Positions 9,405 through 19,229 are shown, numbered from the stretch's first letter. The stretch: 60,049 nucleotides of DNA from Sulfitobacter sp. EhC04 (GCF_001650875.1 NZ_LXYI01000040.1:1-60049); one strand, 5' to 3'. Translations and numbers: made by a program. Notes: generated by a model not told the origin, from the sequence alone.

Positions 9405-9867
9405 ACACAGCCGCCATCTGCTCCTGCGTCGCCACAGAGGACAGGGTGTTGATGTGGTCTTCGGTCTGGGTGATTGCGTAGAGGCTGTAGGCAACTTTCC
9501 AGCACTCGCCTTCCTTGCGTTCCAGCCTTGAAAAGGCCTGGTAGGGGGGCTGTAGCAGCTCCTCCCCACGATAGACCCGTGCCTCGTGCAGAGACTCGAT
9601 CCGATTTTCGCTCTTGAATTCGGCCTGCATGCAATACCGGTCCACCCGCGTCACCCCGCGTTCGCGGTAGTTGGCGCGCACGGCGCTGAATATCTGGTAC
9701 AAAGTTTCCCTGTCCGTCACAAAGCGGCGCCCCTCGATGGTCTCGATATGCTGGGGCAGGATGAAACAGAGCGCAAATGCGTCGAAATCGCCGCCCATCA
9801 GCGCAACGCCGGTGCGGCGCAGAAGATATTCGGCTACATCACTTGCCTTTTCGAATTCGGTCGACAC
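9403..9867 (-). CDS. Conserved hypothetical protein, possible NTF2-like fold
   Basis: A 154-residue soluble protein with no recognised catalytic motif. The N-terminal helix (ASDVAEYLLRRTGVALMGGDFDAFALCF) and the following IETIEGRRFVTDRETLYQIFSAV and alternating strands resemble SnoaL/NTF2-like cone proteins, but this is a fold guess from pattern only. It is convergent with the acetyltransferase gene and followed upstream by about 200 bp without a gene. Function unknown. Confidence 0.75.
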   Translation of the reverse strand: MSTEFEKASDVAEYLLRRTGVALMGGDFDAFALCFILPQHIETIEGRRFVTDRETLYQIFSAVRANYRERGVTRVDRYCMQAEFKSENRIESLHEARVYRGEELLQPPYQAFSRLERKEGECWKVAYSLYAITQTEDHINTLSSVATQEQMAAV

Positions 9868-10075
9868 GGGGGTAATACCTCCTTAGACAATGGCGAAACT
9901 GGTACACAAGCGCGCAACTGCCATCTCCTGAGTCACGCGCGAACAATCGGCTCCGGGTGGTCAGGCAGCGATTCTCCGGAGACGCGGTGCAATTAACCAC
10001 GCAACAATGGCGATTCTATGATCACAGTTGGGCCGCGCCCGGAATTCTCATTGTGCGCCTTGGGGAGTATTCACA

Positions 10076-11407
10076 CTATCCCCCCACATGTCCGCCCACG
10101 AAATGCAGCTTGTCAAAGGTTGTGCGAAAGGCGCGCACCTCCTGCGCCATGGCGGACGGATCGTTTGACCGCAGCGCACGGGCGATCAGGGCGGCGAGTG
10201 TCTTGGCATCCTGCACGCCCACGCCCCAGCGCACCAATTCGGGCGTGCCGATGCGCAACCCGTTCATGTCCCCCGGCACCTCCGCGATCGGCAGACCGAT
10301 GCCGCACGCCAGAAACCCCGCTTTGCGCAGGGTCTTTGACGCGGTCTGGCCGCCACCGAATGCCTCGGCCTCTACCGCAAATTGATGCGACCGGGTGAAT
10401 CCGCGTGCCTTGCCGAACAACGTCAGCCCTTCCGCGTCCAAAGCTTCGGCCAGCGCCTGCGCGACCGCGATCATTTCGGCGGCATAGGCGGGCCCGTAGT
10501 CCACCCAATCCAGCAGGGTCAGGGCCAGGGCCGCCGATTTGGCCGCGTCAAAGTTTGCTGTCATGCCAGGAAAGGCGATGGCGTCCAGCCGTTCCGCGAT
10601 GGCCGCGTCGTCGGTCACGATCAACCCGCCCGCCGGGCCGCCAAGGCTCTTGTAGGTGCTCATCGTCATCAGATGGGCACCCTCTTTGAGCGGGTTGCGC
10701 CAGGCGCGCCCGGCGATGATCCCGCATTGATGCGCCGCATCGAACAGGACCTTCGCGCCAACCTCATCCGCGATGGCGCGCACCTGAGCCACAGGATGTT
10801 CGAACAGGTTCAGCGAGGCCCCGACCGTGATCAACTTGGGGCGGACCTGATGCGCCAGCTTGCGCAGCTGGTCGATGTCCAGCGAATAGCCGTCGGCGTC
10901 AACCGGTGCGGGCACGGTTTTGAGTCCGTAAAGCCCGGCACAACCCGCCGCATGGTGCGTCACGTGCCCCCCGACAGCGGCAGGTGGCGCAATGATCGTA
11001 TCCCCCGGCGCGCAGAGCGCCATGAAGCCGTAAAGATTGCCCAAAGCGCCGGACGGCACCCGGATTTCGGCATAGGCCGCGTCAAAAACCTGGGCGGCCA
11101 GTTCGGCAGCAATCACTTCGATCTCTTCGATGGCCTCAAGCCCCATTTCGTATTTGTCGCCGGGATAGCCCAGCGAGGGCCGCGTGCCGAGACCACTGGC
11201 AAGCGCCGCCTCGGCGCGTGGTGACATGACATTGGTGGCGGGGTTGAGGTTGAAACAGGCGCGCTCGTGGATTTCCCGGTTCTGCGCTGTCAGCGCGTCG
11301 ATCCGCGTTGCGATCTGGCCGGTATCGGCGGTGGCGGTCCGGGTGGCAATCTGCTGTACAAGGGCTTCGCTGGCGGCAGGCACCCAGTTTCTGTTGGCAA
11401 GCATCAT
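10076..11407 (-). CDS. SHMT-like PLP-dependent enzyme (divergent, function unknown)
   Basis: The 443-residue protein is a fold-I PLP enzyme of the serine hydroxymethyltransferase group. The PLP lysine is K253 in STYKSLGGPAGG, with D223 and H226 in FDAAHQCG matching the SHMT DxAH element. The GYPG motif (residues 80-83) is present, but the residues after it read DKYEMGL rather than the KRYYGGCE typical of true GlyA, so folate-dependent serine/glycine exchange is doubtful. It may be an aldolase or act on another amino acid. Start is one of two adjacent ATGs (11407 or 11404); longer starts would run under the divergent gene. Confidence 0.8.
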   Translation of the reverse strand: MMLANRNWVPAASEALVQQIATRTATADTGQIATRIDALTAQNREIHERACFNLNPATNVMSPRAEAALASGLGTRPSLGYPGDKYEMGLEAIEEIEVIAAELAAQVFDAAYAEIRVPSGALGNLYGFMALCAPGDTIIAPPAAVGGHVTHHAAGCAGLYGLKTVPAPVDADGYSLDIDQLRKLAHQVRPKLITVGASLNLFEHPVAQVRAIADEVGAKVLFDAAHQCGIIAGRAWRNPLKEGAHLMTMSTYKSLGGPAGGLIVTDDAAIAERLDAIAFPGMTANFDAAKSAALALTLLDWVDYGPAYAAEMIAVAQALAEALDAEGLTLFGKARGFTRSHQFAVEAEAFGGGQTASKTLRKAGFLACGIGLPIAEVPGDMNGLRIGTPELVRWGVGVQDAKTLAALIARALRSNDPSAMAQEVRAFRTTFDKLHFVGGHVGG

Positions 11408-11528
11408 AGGTCTTTCTGCTGATTTTTGGGCAGCATGCATTGCCGCGCCGGGATTTGGCAAACCGCATTGTTCTAACCGCTCGAATTTTTGGTAAGCCGT
11501 GTTAGCTTGATCGGCAGGGGGTCCTGCC

Positions 11529-12356
11529 ATGTTGCTTCGTTGTCTCACCTTGATTCTCGTCGCGCTGGCGCTGCCCGCCGCCGTCACCGCACAGGACCGC
11601 ACGCCAAGCCATTGCATCGCGCTGGCGGATGCCACGCCGGGGATTGCGCATGTGATCCCCGCCAGCCTGCCCGACGTCGCGCCCGAAACGGTGCATCTGC
11701 ATTACATCGCCCATGCGTCCTTTCTGATCCGCAGCCATGGTGGGCTGAACATGGTGACGGATTACACCGGCTTTACCGGCACCCTGCCGATGATCCCCGA
11801 TGTGGTCACGATGAACCACGCCCACGACAGTCACTGGACCCCCTTTCCCGACCCGGCGATTCCCCATGCGCTGCCGGGGTGGGGGGCGTTTGGCGAAGGT
11901 ATCGACCACGAGCTTGACCTGGGCGAGGTCCTGATACGCAACGTATCCACCGACATCCGCTCGCAGTTTTCCGAGGTGGAGCCGGAGGGCAATTCGATCT
12001 TCGTTTTCGAGATGGCGGGCCTGTGCATCGGCCATCTGGGGCATCTGCACCACGAACCGACCGAGGCGCAATATGCCGCGCTGGGCCGGATCGACGTGCT
12101 GATGGCCCCGGTTGATGGCGGATACACCCTGCCGCTGCCGGTGATGATGCAGGTGATCCGGCGGCTCAAGTCCTCCATCGTGATCCCGATGCACTGGTTT
12201 TCCGGCTATGCGCTGGATGCCTTCCTGCTGGGCATGTCGGATGAATTCCAGGTGGTGGAGCTGGAAAGCGCCAACCTCAGCGTCTCGATCGACCGGCTGC
12301 CGTCGCGGCCCACGATAATGGTGCTGAACCCCTCCTATATCAACGTTGCGCGATAA
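11529..12356 (+). CDS. Secreted metallo-beta-lactamase-fold hydrolase (UlaG-like)
   Basis: The 275-residue protein has an N-terminal signal peptide ending near VTAQ (residue 22) and an MBL fold of the UlaG type. Visible metal-site elements are HASFLI, NHAHDSH, GHLGHLHH, APVDGG and IPMHW. Export to the periplasm is inferred. It lies 121 bp from the divergent SHMT-like gene. Substrate unknown; lactonase or phosphoesterase activity would fit the fold. Confidence 0.82.
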   Translation: MLLRCLTLILVALALPAAVTAQDRTPSHCIALADATPGIAHVIPASLPDVAPETVHLHYIAHASFLIRSHGGLNMVTDYTGFTGTLPMIPDVVTMNHAHDSHWTPFPDPAIPHALPGWGAFGEGIDHELDLGEVLIRNVSTDIRSQFSEVEPEGNSIFVFEMAGLCIGHLGHLHHEPTEAQYAALGRIDVLMAPVDGGYTLPLPVMMQVIRRLKSSIVIPMHWFSGYALDAFLLGMSDEFQVVELESANLSVSIDRLPSRPTIMVLNPSYINVAR

Positions 12357-12455
12357 AGTGTTTCCAGTTTTCCTTGAAACAAGGTATCGCCGATGTCCCG
12401 GGAGCGCCGAAGGCGTGGCAGGGTATTGGCGTTTCAACATGAACTGGAAACGCTA
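12357..12455. repeat. Inverted repeat with 13-bp arms in an intergenic gap
   Basis: AGTGTTTCCAGTT (12357-12369) and AACTGGAAACGCT (12443-12455) match in 12 of 13 positions as inverted arms. The 73-bp interior holds smaller hairpins (CCTTgaaacAAGG and CGCCgaaGGCG). It begins right after the hydrolase stop and ends 40 bp before the FAD oxidase start. Function is not evident. Confidence 0.45.
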
Positions 12456-12495
12456 TTGGGCTTGCATCCGGTGCTGCGAGGGCTGATCAAGTGGC

Positions 12496-13914
12496 ATGCT
12501 GAACCCTGCCGACAAAGATTTCGAAGCCCTTCTGCTGGAGCATCTGCCTGCCGAAGTCCTGCGCCCCGTCGAACCGCGCTATTCCGAAGAACCGCGCGGC
12601 TATTACAAGGGGTTGATCGGCCTGCTCGCCCTGCCGCGCACGGTCGAGGAAGTCTCAACCCTGATCAGATGCGCAAACAAGGCGCGGGTTGGCGTGATCC
12701 CCTATGGCGGTGGCACCGGATTGGTGGCGGCGCAGGTGATCCCGGACGGACCTGCGCCAATGGTTCTGTCGCTGGAACGGATGAACGCGGTGCGCGCGGT
12801 CTATGCGGACGAAAATGTGCTGGTGGCTGAGGCGGGCGTGATCCTGGCGGATGTGCAGGCGGCTGCGCAGGCGGCGGACCGGCTGTTCCCGCTGTCACTG
12901 GCCGCCGAAGGGTCGGCGCGGATCGGCGGAAACCTGGCCACCAACGCGGGCGGCACCGGTGTGCTGCGTTACGGCAATACCCGCGACCTCTGCCTGGGGC
13001 TGGAGGCGGTGCTGCCCGATGGGCAAATCTGGCACGGGTTGACCCGGCTGCGCAAGAACAACACCGGCTATGACCTGCGCAACCTGCTGATCGGGGCAGA
13101 GGGGACGCTGGGCGTCATCACCGCCGCCGCATTAAAGCTGTTTGCTCAGCCCGAACAGACCGGCACGGCGCTGCTGGTTGTGCCATCGCCCCGCGCGGCA
13201 CTTGAACTGCTCTCGCTGGGGCGCAGCCAGTTGGGCGAGGCGATCAGCGCCTTCGAGTTGATGAACAGGCAGGGGTTTGACTTTCTGACCGAGGTACTGC
13301 CGGACGTGCGCCAGCCCTTTGCCACCCCGCCGGAATGGTGCGTGCTGATCGAACTGGGCCTGAACGGCGGGCTGGATGCCGCCGAAGCGATGGAAACGCT
13401 TGTTGTCGCCGCGATGGAGGCGGGGCTGGTCACGGATGGTCTGATTGCACAGAATGCACAACAGGCGGCGGATTTCTGGAATGTTCGGGAACAATTGCCA
13501 GAGGCCAATCGCATCATCGGCTCAATCTCCAGCCATGACATCTCCGTCCCGCTGCGCGCCTTGCCCGATTTCATCGAAGCGGGGGCAAGGCGCGTCGCCG
13601 ATCTGGGTGATTTCCGGATCAATTGTTTCGGGCACCTGGGTGACGGCAACCTGCATTACAATGTCTTTCCCGCAAAGGGAAAATCCCGCAGCGCCTACAT
13701 CGACCAACGCGACCTGGTGCAGCGGGCTGTGCACGATCTCGTTCATGAAGTTGGTGGGTCTTTCAGTGCCGAACATGGTGTCGGGCGGCTCAAGGTCGGG
13801 GAGCTGGAACGCTACGGCGCCCCCGCAAAACTCTCTGCGATGCGCGCGATCAAGGCAGCACTTGACCCCAATGGCATCATGAACCCCGGTGCAGTCTTGC
13901 GGGCCGGGACATAG
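12496..13914 (+). CDS. FAD-binding oxidoreductase of the GlcD / D-2-hydroxyacid dehydrogenase family
   Basis: The 472-residue flavoprotein has the FAD_binding_4 pyrophosphate loop PYGGGTGL (residues 69-76), GNLATNAGG further on, and the FAD-oxidase C-terminal domain with CFGHLGDGNLHYNVFP and EHGVGRLKVGELERYG. Such enzymes oxidise D-lactate, glycolate or D-2-hydroxyglutarate and pass electrons to quinone or ETF. The histidines in GHLGDGNLH and EHGVG would hold the active-site metal. No glcE/glcF partners are nearby, so a stand-alone D-2-hydroxyglutarate or D-lactate dehydrogenase is most likely. Confidence 0.87.
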   Translation: MLNPADKDFEALLLEHLPAEVLRPVEPRYSEEPRGYYKGLIGLLALPRTVEEVSTLIRCANKARVGVIPYGGGTGLVAAQVIPDGPAPMVLSLERMNAVRAVYADENVLVAEAGVILADVQAAAQAADRLFPLSLAAEGSARIGGNLATNAGGTGVLRYGNTRDLCLGLEAVLPDGQIWHGLTRLRKNNTGYDLRNLLIGAEGTLGVITAAALKLFAQPEQTGTALLVVPSPRAALELLSLGRSQLGEAISAFELMNRQGFDFLTEVLPDVRQPFATPPEWCVLIELGLNGGLDAAEAMETLVVAAMEAGLVTDGLIAQNAQQAADFWNVREQLPEANRIIGSISSHDISVPLRALPDFIEAGARRVADLGDFRINCFGHLGDGNLHYNVFPAKGKSRSAYIDQRDLVQRAVHDLVHEVGGSFSAEHGVGRLKVGELERYGAPAKLSAMRAIKAALDPNGIMNPGAVLRAGT

Positions 13915-13987
13915 GGACAACACCTCTATTCACCGTCTGAATCAGATGTCGTCGCGCCCTTGATCTCCGCCGATGGGGCCCTTTCCG

Positions 13988-14518
13988 TCAGTGACCCTCA
14001 AAGGCGCAAAGGGCATGCACCTCCATCCCCATCGCTTCCAGCCGCTTGCGGCCGCCCAGTTCCGGCAGGTCGATGATGAAGGCGGTCGAGACGATCTCGC
14101 CCCCCAGTCGCTCGATCAGCTTGATGCCCGCCTCGGCGGTGCCGCCTGTTGCCAACAGGTCGTCCACCACCAGCACTTTCTCCCCCGGCAGGATCGCGTC
14201 GTCGTGGATTTCCACGATCGCCTCACCATATTCCAGCTTGTAGTCCTGGCTGATGGTGGTGCCGGGCAGCTTGCCCTTCTTTCGGATCGGCACGAACCCG
14301 ACGCTGAGCTGATGCGCGATGGCCCCGCCCAGGATGAAGCCCCGCGCCTCCAGCCCCACGACCTTGTCGATGTCGATCCCCGCATAGGGGTGCAGCATCT
14401 GGTCGATGGCCATGCGGAACCCGCGTGGGTCGGCGAACAGGGTTGTCACATCGCGGAACATGATCCCCTCGTGTGGGAAATCTACGATGGTGCGGATGTA
14501 ATCTTCGACACGCTTCAT
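13988..14518 (-). CDS. apt: Adenine phosphoribosyltransferase
   Basis: Apt salvages adenine to AMP using PRPP. The 176-residue protein starts [19 protein letters not shown] and has the PRPP loop [14 protein letters not shown] plus the family segment [11 protein letters not shown] start at 14518, where the ATG overlaps the stop of the upstream lysE-type gene by four bases; the longer 201-residue reading is not conserved in type. Adenine released by mtnP (about 760 bp upstream on the same strand) is a natural substrate. Confidence 0.95.
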   Translation of the reverse strand: MKRVEDYIRTIVDFPHEGIMFRDVTTLFADPRGFRMAIDQMLHPYAGIDIDKVVGLEARGFILGGAIAHQLSVGFVPIRKKGKLPGTTISQDYKLEYGEAIVEIHDDAILPGEKVLVVDDLLATGGTAEAGIKLIERLGGEIVSTAFIIDLPELGGRKRLEAMGMEVHALCAFEGH

Positions 14519-15144
14519 GCGGTGGCCTTTCTCAGCGTTGCGGTCAGAACACCCATGCCGATCAGGGCACTGCCCCCGGCGCGGGTGATCCATGTCAGGA
14601 TGGCAGGGCGCGCGATGACCCGGCGCAGCCGGTCCGCCAGCAGCGCATAGGCCAGCGCGTTCAACCCGGCCAGCCCCACGAATGTGCCGATCAGGATGGC
14701 GAATTGCGGCAGGAGTGCCGCGTCAGCGGTCACGAACTGCGGCACAAAAGCGATGAAGAAGGCGATGCCCTTGGGGTTCAGCGCCGTGACCGCCGCCGCA
14801 TGGCGAAACACGCCCGCCGCGCCGGTATCGGCACTGCCGGGCAGGTCCAGCCCCTCGGAGGGGGCAGACCGGATCAGCTTGATCCCCAGCCAGATCAGAT
14901 AGGCGGCCCCCACCCATTTCAGCACCGTGAACAGGGTGGCCGAGGCCAGCACAAGCGCACCCAGCCCGGCAAGCGACGCGCTCATTGCGACAAGATCGCC
15001 AAGCGCCACACCGGCGGCGGAGGCCAGTGCCACCGAGCGCCCCTTGCTGAGCGCATAGCTGAGCACCAGCAGAACGGTAGGACCGGGGATCAGCAGCAGG
15101 GCAGTGGAGGCCGCCACAAAAGTGAGCCAAAGGTCGAATGTCAT
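14515..15144 (-). CDS. LysE/RhtB family amino-acid exporter
   Basis: The 209-residue integral membrane protein begins [35 protein letters not shown] in type; the IPGP element with surrounding hydrophobic helix is diagnostic of LysE/RhtB translocators. About six hydrophobic segments are present. The exported substrate (homoserine, threonine, lysine or other) cannot be told from sequence. It is the upstream partner of apt, with a 4-base overlap. Confidence 0.9.
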   Translation of the reverse strand: MTFDLWLTFVAASTALLLIPGPTVLLVLSYALSKGRSVALASAAGVALGDLVAMSASLAGLGALVLASATLFTVLKWVGAAYLIWLGIKLIRSAPSEGLDLPGSADTGAAGVFRHAAAVTALNPKGIAFFIAFVPQFVTADAALLPQFAILIGTFVGLAGLNALAYALLADRLRRVIARPAILTWITRAGGSALIGMGVLTATLRKATA

Positions 15145-15208
15145 GGTGGGCTCCTATACCCTGTTTCCAGCAGCAAAGACAGGATCGAGAAGGGGCTGCA
15201 ACCCCCCG

Positions 15209-15230
15209 TTTTCATTGTTCCCAAAATACA
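15209..15230 (-). repeat. Dispersed intergenic motif, copy b
   Basis: On the minus strand this reads TGTATTTTGGGAACAATGAA and ends AA. It matches copies at 26956-26979 and 53460-53481 (core GAACAATGAAA). It lies between mtnP, which ends at 15280, and the lysE-type gene, which starts at 15144, in the sense orientation of both. Confidence 0.55.
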
Positions 15231-15279
15231 CAAATGCAACATCTGCCACGCAGGCCGTCATCCGCGTTTGTCGCTCAGG

Positions 15280-16152
15280 TCACAACACCCGCCCCGCAAT
15301 CGCATCCAGCTTTGCCACCATTTGCGGGTCGCGCGCGCCCGGCTGGGTGATGATTGCGAACTCCAGCGCCCGGTCGCAGCCATGCGGGCAGGGCGCGCGG
15401 TCCGCCCCCAACAAGCCGGGCAGGCGTGCCACCATGTCGCGAGCCTTGTCGGCATTGCCCATCAGGGTGGCGATGATCTGGCTCACATCGACTTCGCCAT
15501 GGTCGGGGTGCCAGCTGTCGTAATCCGTGATCATCGCCACAGAGGCATAGCAAAGCTCCGCCTCGCGGGCCAGCTTGGCTTCGGGCATGTTGGTCATGCC
15601 GATCACATCCGCGCCCCAGCTTTCGCGGTACATCCTCGATTCCGCGAGGGTAGAGAACTGCGGCCCCTCCATTGCCAGATAGGTGCCGCCGCGATGCACT
15701 TTAATGCCGCTGTCCCGCGCGGCACTCTCGCAGGCATCGCCAAGGCGCGGGCAGGTGGGATGCGCCACGCTGACATGGGCCACGCAGCCTGGCCCGAAAA
15801 AGCTCTTTTCGCGCGCCACCGTGCGGTCGATGAACTGGTCGACGATCACGAAGTCGCCGGGGGCCATTTCCTCGCGGAACGACCCGCAGGCCGAGACGCT
15901 GATGACATCCGTACAGCCCAGCCGCTTCAGGGCGTCGATATTGGCGCGGTAAGGCACGGAAGTGGGCGTATGCACATGGCCGCGCCCGTGACGCGGCAGG
16001 AACGCCATCGCAACGCCGTTCAGCGTGCCGGTCAGGATCGCGTCTGACGGTTCGCCCCAGGGCGTTTCCACCCGCGTCCATTCGGACCCTTCCAAACCGT
16101 CGATGTCGTAAATGCCGGAGCCGCCGATCATGGCTATCCTGGTCGAAATCAT
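15280..16152 (-). CDS. mtnP: S-methyl-5'-thioadenosine phosphorylase
   Basis: MtnP splits methylthioadenosine into adenine and methylthioribose-1-phosphate in methionine salvage. The 290-residue protein has the N-terminal phosphate site MIGGSGIYDI, the loop PRHGRGHVHTPTSVPYRANI, and the purine-binding SACGSFREE and AMEGPQFSTLAESRMYR segments. I start at 16152 (MISTRIAMIGG), which gives the usual family length. apt, which uses the adenine product, is downstream on the same strand. Confidence 0.95.
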   Translation of the reverse strand: MISTRIAMIGGSGIYDIDGLEGSEWTRVETPWGEPSDAILTGTLNGVAMAFLPRHGRGHVHTPTSVPYRANIDALKRLGCTDVISVSACGSFREEMAPGDFVIVDQFIDRTVAREKSFFGPGCVAHVSVAHPTCPRLGDACESAARDSGIKVHRGGTYLAMEGPQFSTLAESRMYRESWGADVIGMTNMPEAKLAREAELCYASVAMITDYDSWHPDHGEVDVSQIIATLMGNADKARDMVARLPGLLGADRAPCPHGCDRALEFAIITQPGARDPQMVAKLDAIAGRVL

Positions 16153-16316
16153 GGGTCTGTACCCCGTGCTGGCTAGGTTCAACTGTGCGCAGGACCACAC
16201 AGAATGTGCCAGGGTTCAAGCCCAAACCGGTGCAACCTTGACAAGAGCAGCGCCAGAACCGTTTATCAACAGAAAGTTAAGCCGTCCCACAATGAGGGCG
16301 GACCTGAGGTAGATGC

Positions 16317-17453
16317 ATGTTTTACGCCCCCGCTGACAGCGATGCGCGTTCCGATTGGGGCGTTGTGTGTACCTGTCGTGAACCGACCCAACTGGTCGTC
16401 GCCTGGGCCGCGCATTACGTGGCGCTGGGCGCGGCGGAGGTGCGCATCTTCCTCGATCAGCCGCAACCGGAGCTGGAATCTCTGCTGGCAAAAATCCCGC
16501 AGGTCATTGTGACAGTCTGCACGCATAAGTATTGGCGTCAAACCCTGAACAAGCCGCGCCCGGACATCGTGGAATACCGACAGCTGGTCAACGCGTTTGA
16601 GGCCTACAAAGACACGAAACTGTCTTGGCTGGCGCATTTTGACGCGGATGAATTCCTGCATTCTGACGTCCCGATCGAGGACATCCTGCTGGCCCAGCCG
16701 CGCGAGATCGACTTTGTCGTGGTGGAACCGCGCGAGCGCGCTTTTGTCGAGGGTCAGCCGCAGGAGAGCCTTTTTGATGGCGTTTTTCGCCAGCCCACGC
16801 CGCAGAACTGGGGCCAGGCCCCGTTCCTGTTTGGCAAGGCCATGCGGTTCCTCCGCCAGGGCGTGCTGGGGTATCCCCATGGCAAAAGCTTCACGCGCAC
16901 GGGCCAGCCGATGGTGCCCGGCATCCACACACCGCGCCGCCCCGCCAGCCACCGCCGCCTGAAACTGCGCGGCTGGGCCGTGCAGCGCGCGCGCCTGCTG
17001 CATTTCGACGGGCTGACCGGGTTGCATTGGTCGTCCAAGCTGCTGCGCGCCGCAGCCACCGGGGGGCACCATCAGTTCACCAAGAAGGCGGCGCGCGACA
17101 GCCACCGCGCCAAGCAGATCGTGCATATGCGCAAGCTGGAAAATTCGCTGCAGCAGGCCTGGAACATGCACCAGATGCTGAAGGTGGTGCCGGTGGACCA
17201 GCTGGGGCGATTGAAAACACTGGCTCTGATCGAGCACTACAACATTGATCCCGCCCGCGACATCGACGCCCTTGGGCTGGGGGTTGCGATTGACCTCAGC
17301 CGGGCCGCCTTTGACGAGGCGCTGACCCGCAACACTGAGGACTTTGCCCGATGGCTGCCCGAATGGGAACGCCTGACCCATGCCGCGGACAGCGCCAGAT
17401 CGGCACGAGACAAGCGCAGCATACGCAAAACGGCCGCAAAAGCCTCACGGTGA
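16317..17453 (+). CDS. Glycosyltransferase, family 2 / GT92-like
   Basis: The 378-residue protein has a GT-A-like core: VCTCREPTQLVVAWAAHYVALGA with an acidic strand VRIFLDQPQ, then LSWLAHFDADEFL, which carries the DxD metal site. Two basic stretches and a coiled region follow (HHQFTKKAARDSHRAKQIVHMRKLENS). The sequence resembles the PF13704-type glycosyltransferases common in Rhodobacterales. Acceptor unknown. It is divergent from mtnP and upstream of the SulP transporter by 117 bp. Confidence 0.82.
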   Translation: MFYAPADSDARSDWGVVCTCREPTQLVVAWAAHYVALGAAEVRIFLDQPQPELESLLAKIPQVIVTVCTHKYWRQTLNKPRPDIVEYRQLVNAFEAYKDTKLSWLAHFDADEFLHSDVPIEDILLAQPREIDFVVVEPRERAFVEGQPQESLFDGVFRQPTPQNWGQAPFLFGKAMRFLRQGVLGYPHGKSFTRTGQPMVPGIHTPRRPASHRRLKLRGWAVQRARLLHFDGLTGLHWSSKLLRAAATGGHHQFTKKAARDSHRAKQIVHMRKLENSLQQAWNMHQMLKVVPVDQLGRLKTLALIEHYNIDPARDIDALGLGVAIDLSRAAFDEALTRNTEDFARWLPEWERLTHAADSARSARDKRSIRKTAAKASR

Positions 17454-17570
17454 CGGGACACATCGGGCGATCCCGCCTTTCCATCCCGGCCATTCTCCAT
17501 TAGGGGGGGCGGCATCACGGCCTGCCATGCCGGGCCACTTTCCCAACGCCCCTGCAAAGGATGCCTCACC

Positions 17571-19229
17571 GTGCGCGCCACGCTTCACGCCTTCACCAAA
17601 AACCTCGATGTCACCGATCTGCGTTGGATGCCGGGCGAAGGTTTCTCTGCGGGCCGACTGCGGATCGAACTGCTGTCCGGCCTGACCGTCGCCCTGGCCC
17701 TGGTGCCGGAGGCCGTGGCCTTTGCCTTTGTCGCTGGGGTGCATCCGCTGGTCGGGCTCTACGCGGCCTTCCTCGTGGGTCTGATCACCGCGCTGATCGG
17801 CGGGCGGCCTGGCATGATCTCGGGTGCGACGGGCGCGCTGGCCGTGGTCATGGTGGCCCTGGTGGCCCAGCACGGGGTGGAATACCTTTTTGCCACCGTG
17901 GTGCTGATGGGGCTGATCCAGATCTTCGCGGGTGTCATGCAATGGGGCAAGTTCATCCGGCTGGTGCCGCATCCGGTGATGCTGGGCTTTGTCAACGGGC
18001 TGGCCATTGTTATTTTCCTGGCCCAGATGAGCCAGTTCAAGGTGCCGGGCACCATGGTGGACACAGGTCACGGCATGGGCGGCGGTGAATGGCTGTCCGG
18101 CCAGCCCCTGTATCTGATGCTGGCGCTGGTCGCCGCGACCATGGCGATCATCTGGGTCACGCCGCGCGTGACCAAGCTGATCCCGGCACCGCTGGCGGGG
18201 ATTGGCATTGTTGCGGTGGTGGTCATCGCGACCGGCATGAATGTGCCGCGCGTGGGCGATCTGGCGTCGATCGAGGGCGGCTTCCCGCCGTTCCACCTGC
18301 CCTTTGGCGAGGGGCTTGGCCTTTATGGCACGGCGCTGGCACCCTTTACGCTTGAAACGCTTTACATCATCGCGCCTTACGCGGTGATCCTGGCAGCCAT
18401 CGGGCTGATCGAATCCCTGCTGACGCTGAACCTTGTGGGTGACCTGACCGGCACGCGGGGCGGTGCGAGCCAGGAATGCATTGCGCAGGGCGTGGCCAAT
18501 ACGGTGACGGGTTTCTTTGGCGGCATGGGCGGCTGTGCGATGATCGGCCAGTCGATGATCAATGTGAAATCTGGCGGGCGCACCCGCGTCGCGGGCATCG
18601 CCGCTGCGGTCTTCCTGCTGCTCTTTATCCTTGTCGGCTCCTCTTTGATCGAACAGATTCCGCTGGCGGCACTGGTCGGCGTGATGTTCATGGTGGTGAT
18701 CGGGACCTTCGCCTGGAACTCCCTGACCATCCTGCGCAAGGTGCCCTTGATGGACGCCTCCGTGATCCTGCTGGTGACAGTGGTGACGGTCTACAAGGAC
18801 CTTGCGGTTGCGGTGGTTGTCGGCGTGATCGTCTCGGCGCTGGCCTATGCCTGGAACAACGCCCGCCGCATCCACGCCAAGAAATATGACACGCCGGAAG
18901 GTGCCAAGGTCTATCAGGTCCAGGGCCCGCTGTTCTTCGGCTCTGCCGAGGGTTTTTCCGAACTTTTCGACGTGGCGAACGACCCCTCGCGGGTGATCGT
19001 GGATTTTGCCGACAGCCGTGTGGTCGATCAATCCGCGCTTCAGGCGATCGAGGCGATGGCGGTGAAATACGAGGCTGCGGGCAAGGTGCTTGAACTGCGC
19101 CACCTCAGCCGCGACTGTCACCGCCTGCTGACCAAGGCGGGGCACCTTGTTGTGGACAGCGACGATGACCCCGAATACGAGCTTGCGGTCAATTATCAGG
19201 TCCGCACGGGTATTCTGGGCGGTCACTGA
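17571..19229 (+). CDS. SulP family inorganic anion transporter with STAS domain
   Basis: The 552-residue protein has about a dozen membrane helices with SulP signatures (ALALVPEAVAFAFVAGV and GRPGMISGATGAL) and a cytoplasmic STAS domain from about residue 435 (KVYQVQGPLFFGSAEGF, VIVDFADSRVVDQSALQAIE). Transport of sulfate, bicarbonate or another anion is possible; the substrate cannot be assigned. The start is GTG at 17571, with an AAGGA box about 10 bases upstream. Confidence 0.92.
   Translation: MRATLHAFTKNLDVTDLRWMPGEGFSAGRLRIELLSGLTVALALVPEAVAFAFVAGVHPLVGLYAAFLVGLITALIGGRPGMISGATGALAVVMVALVAQHGVEYLFATVVLMGLIQIFAGVMQWGKFIRLVPHPVMLGFVNGLAIVIFLAQMSQFKVPGTMVDTGHGMGGGEWLSGQPLYLMLALVAATMAIIWVTPRVTKLIPAPLAGIGIVAVVVIATGMNVPRVGDLASIEGGFPPFHLPFGEGLGLYGTALAPFTLETLYIIAPYAVILAAIGLIESLLTLNLVGDLTGTRGGASQECIAQGVANTVTGFFGGMGGCAMIGQSMINVKSGGRTRVAGIAAAVFLLLFILVGSSLIEQIPLAALVGVMFMVVIGTFAWNSLTILRKVPLMDASVILLVTVVTVYKDLAVAVVVGVIVSALAYAWNNARRIHAKKYDTPEGAKVYQVQGPLFFGSAEGFSELFDVANDPSRVIVDFADSRVVDQSALQAIEAMAVKYEAAGKVLELRHLSRDCHRLLTKAGHLVVDSDDDPEYELAVNYQVRTGILGGH

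Noticed and set aside
17445..19226. 593-codon open frame on the minus strand, rich in His, Asp and Gln
   Set aside because: It is the exact antisense of the SulP transporter; such long antisense frames are common in high-GC DNA, and its composition is not protein-like.
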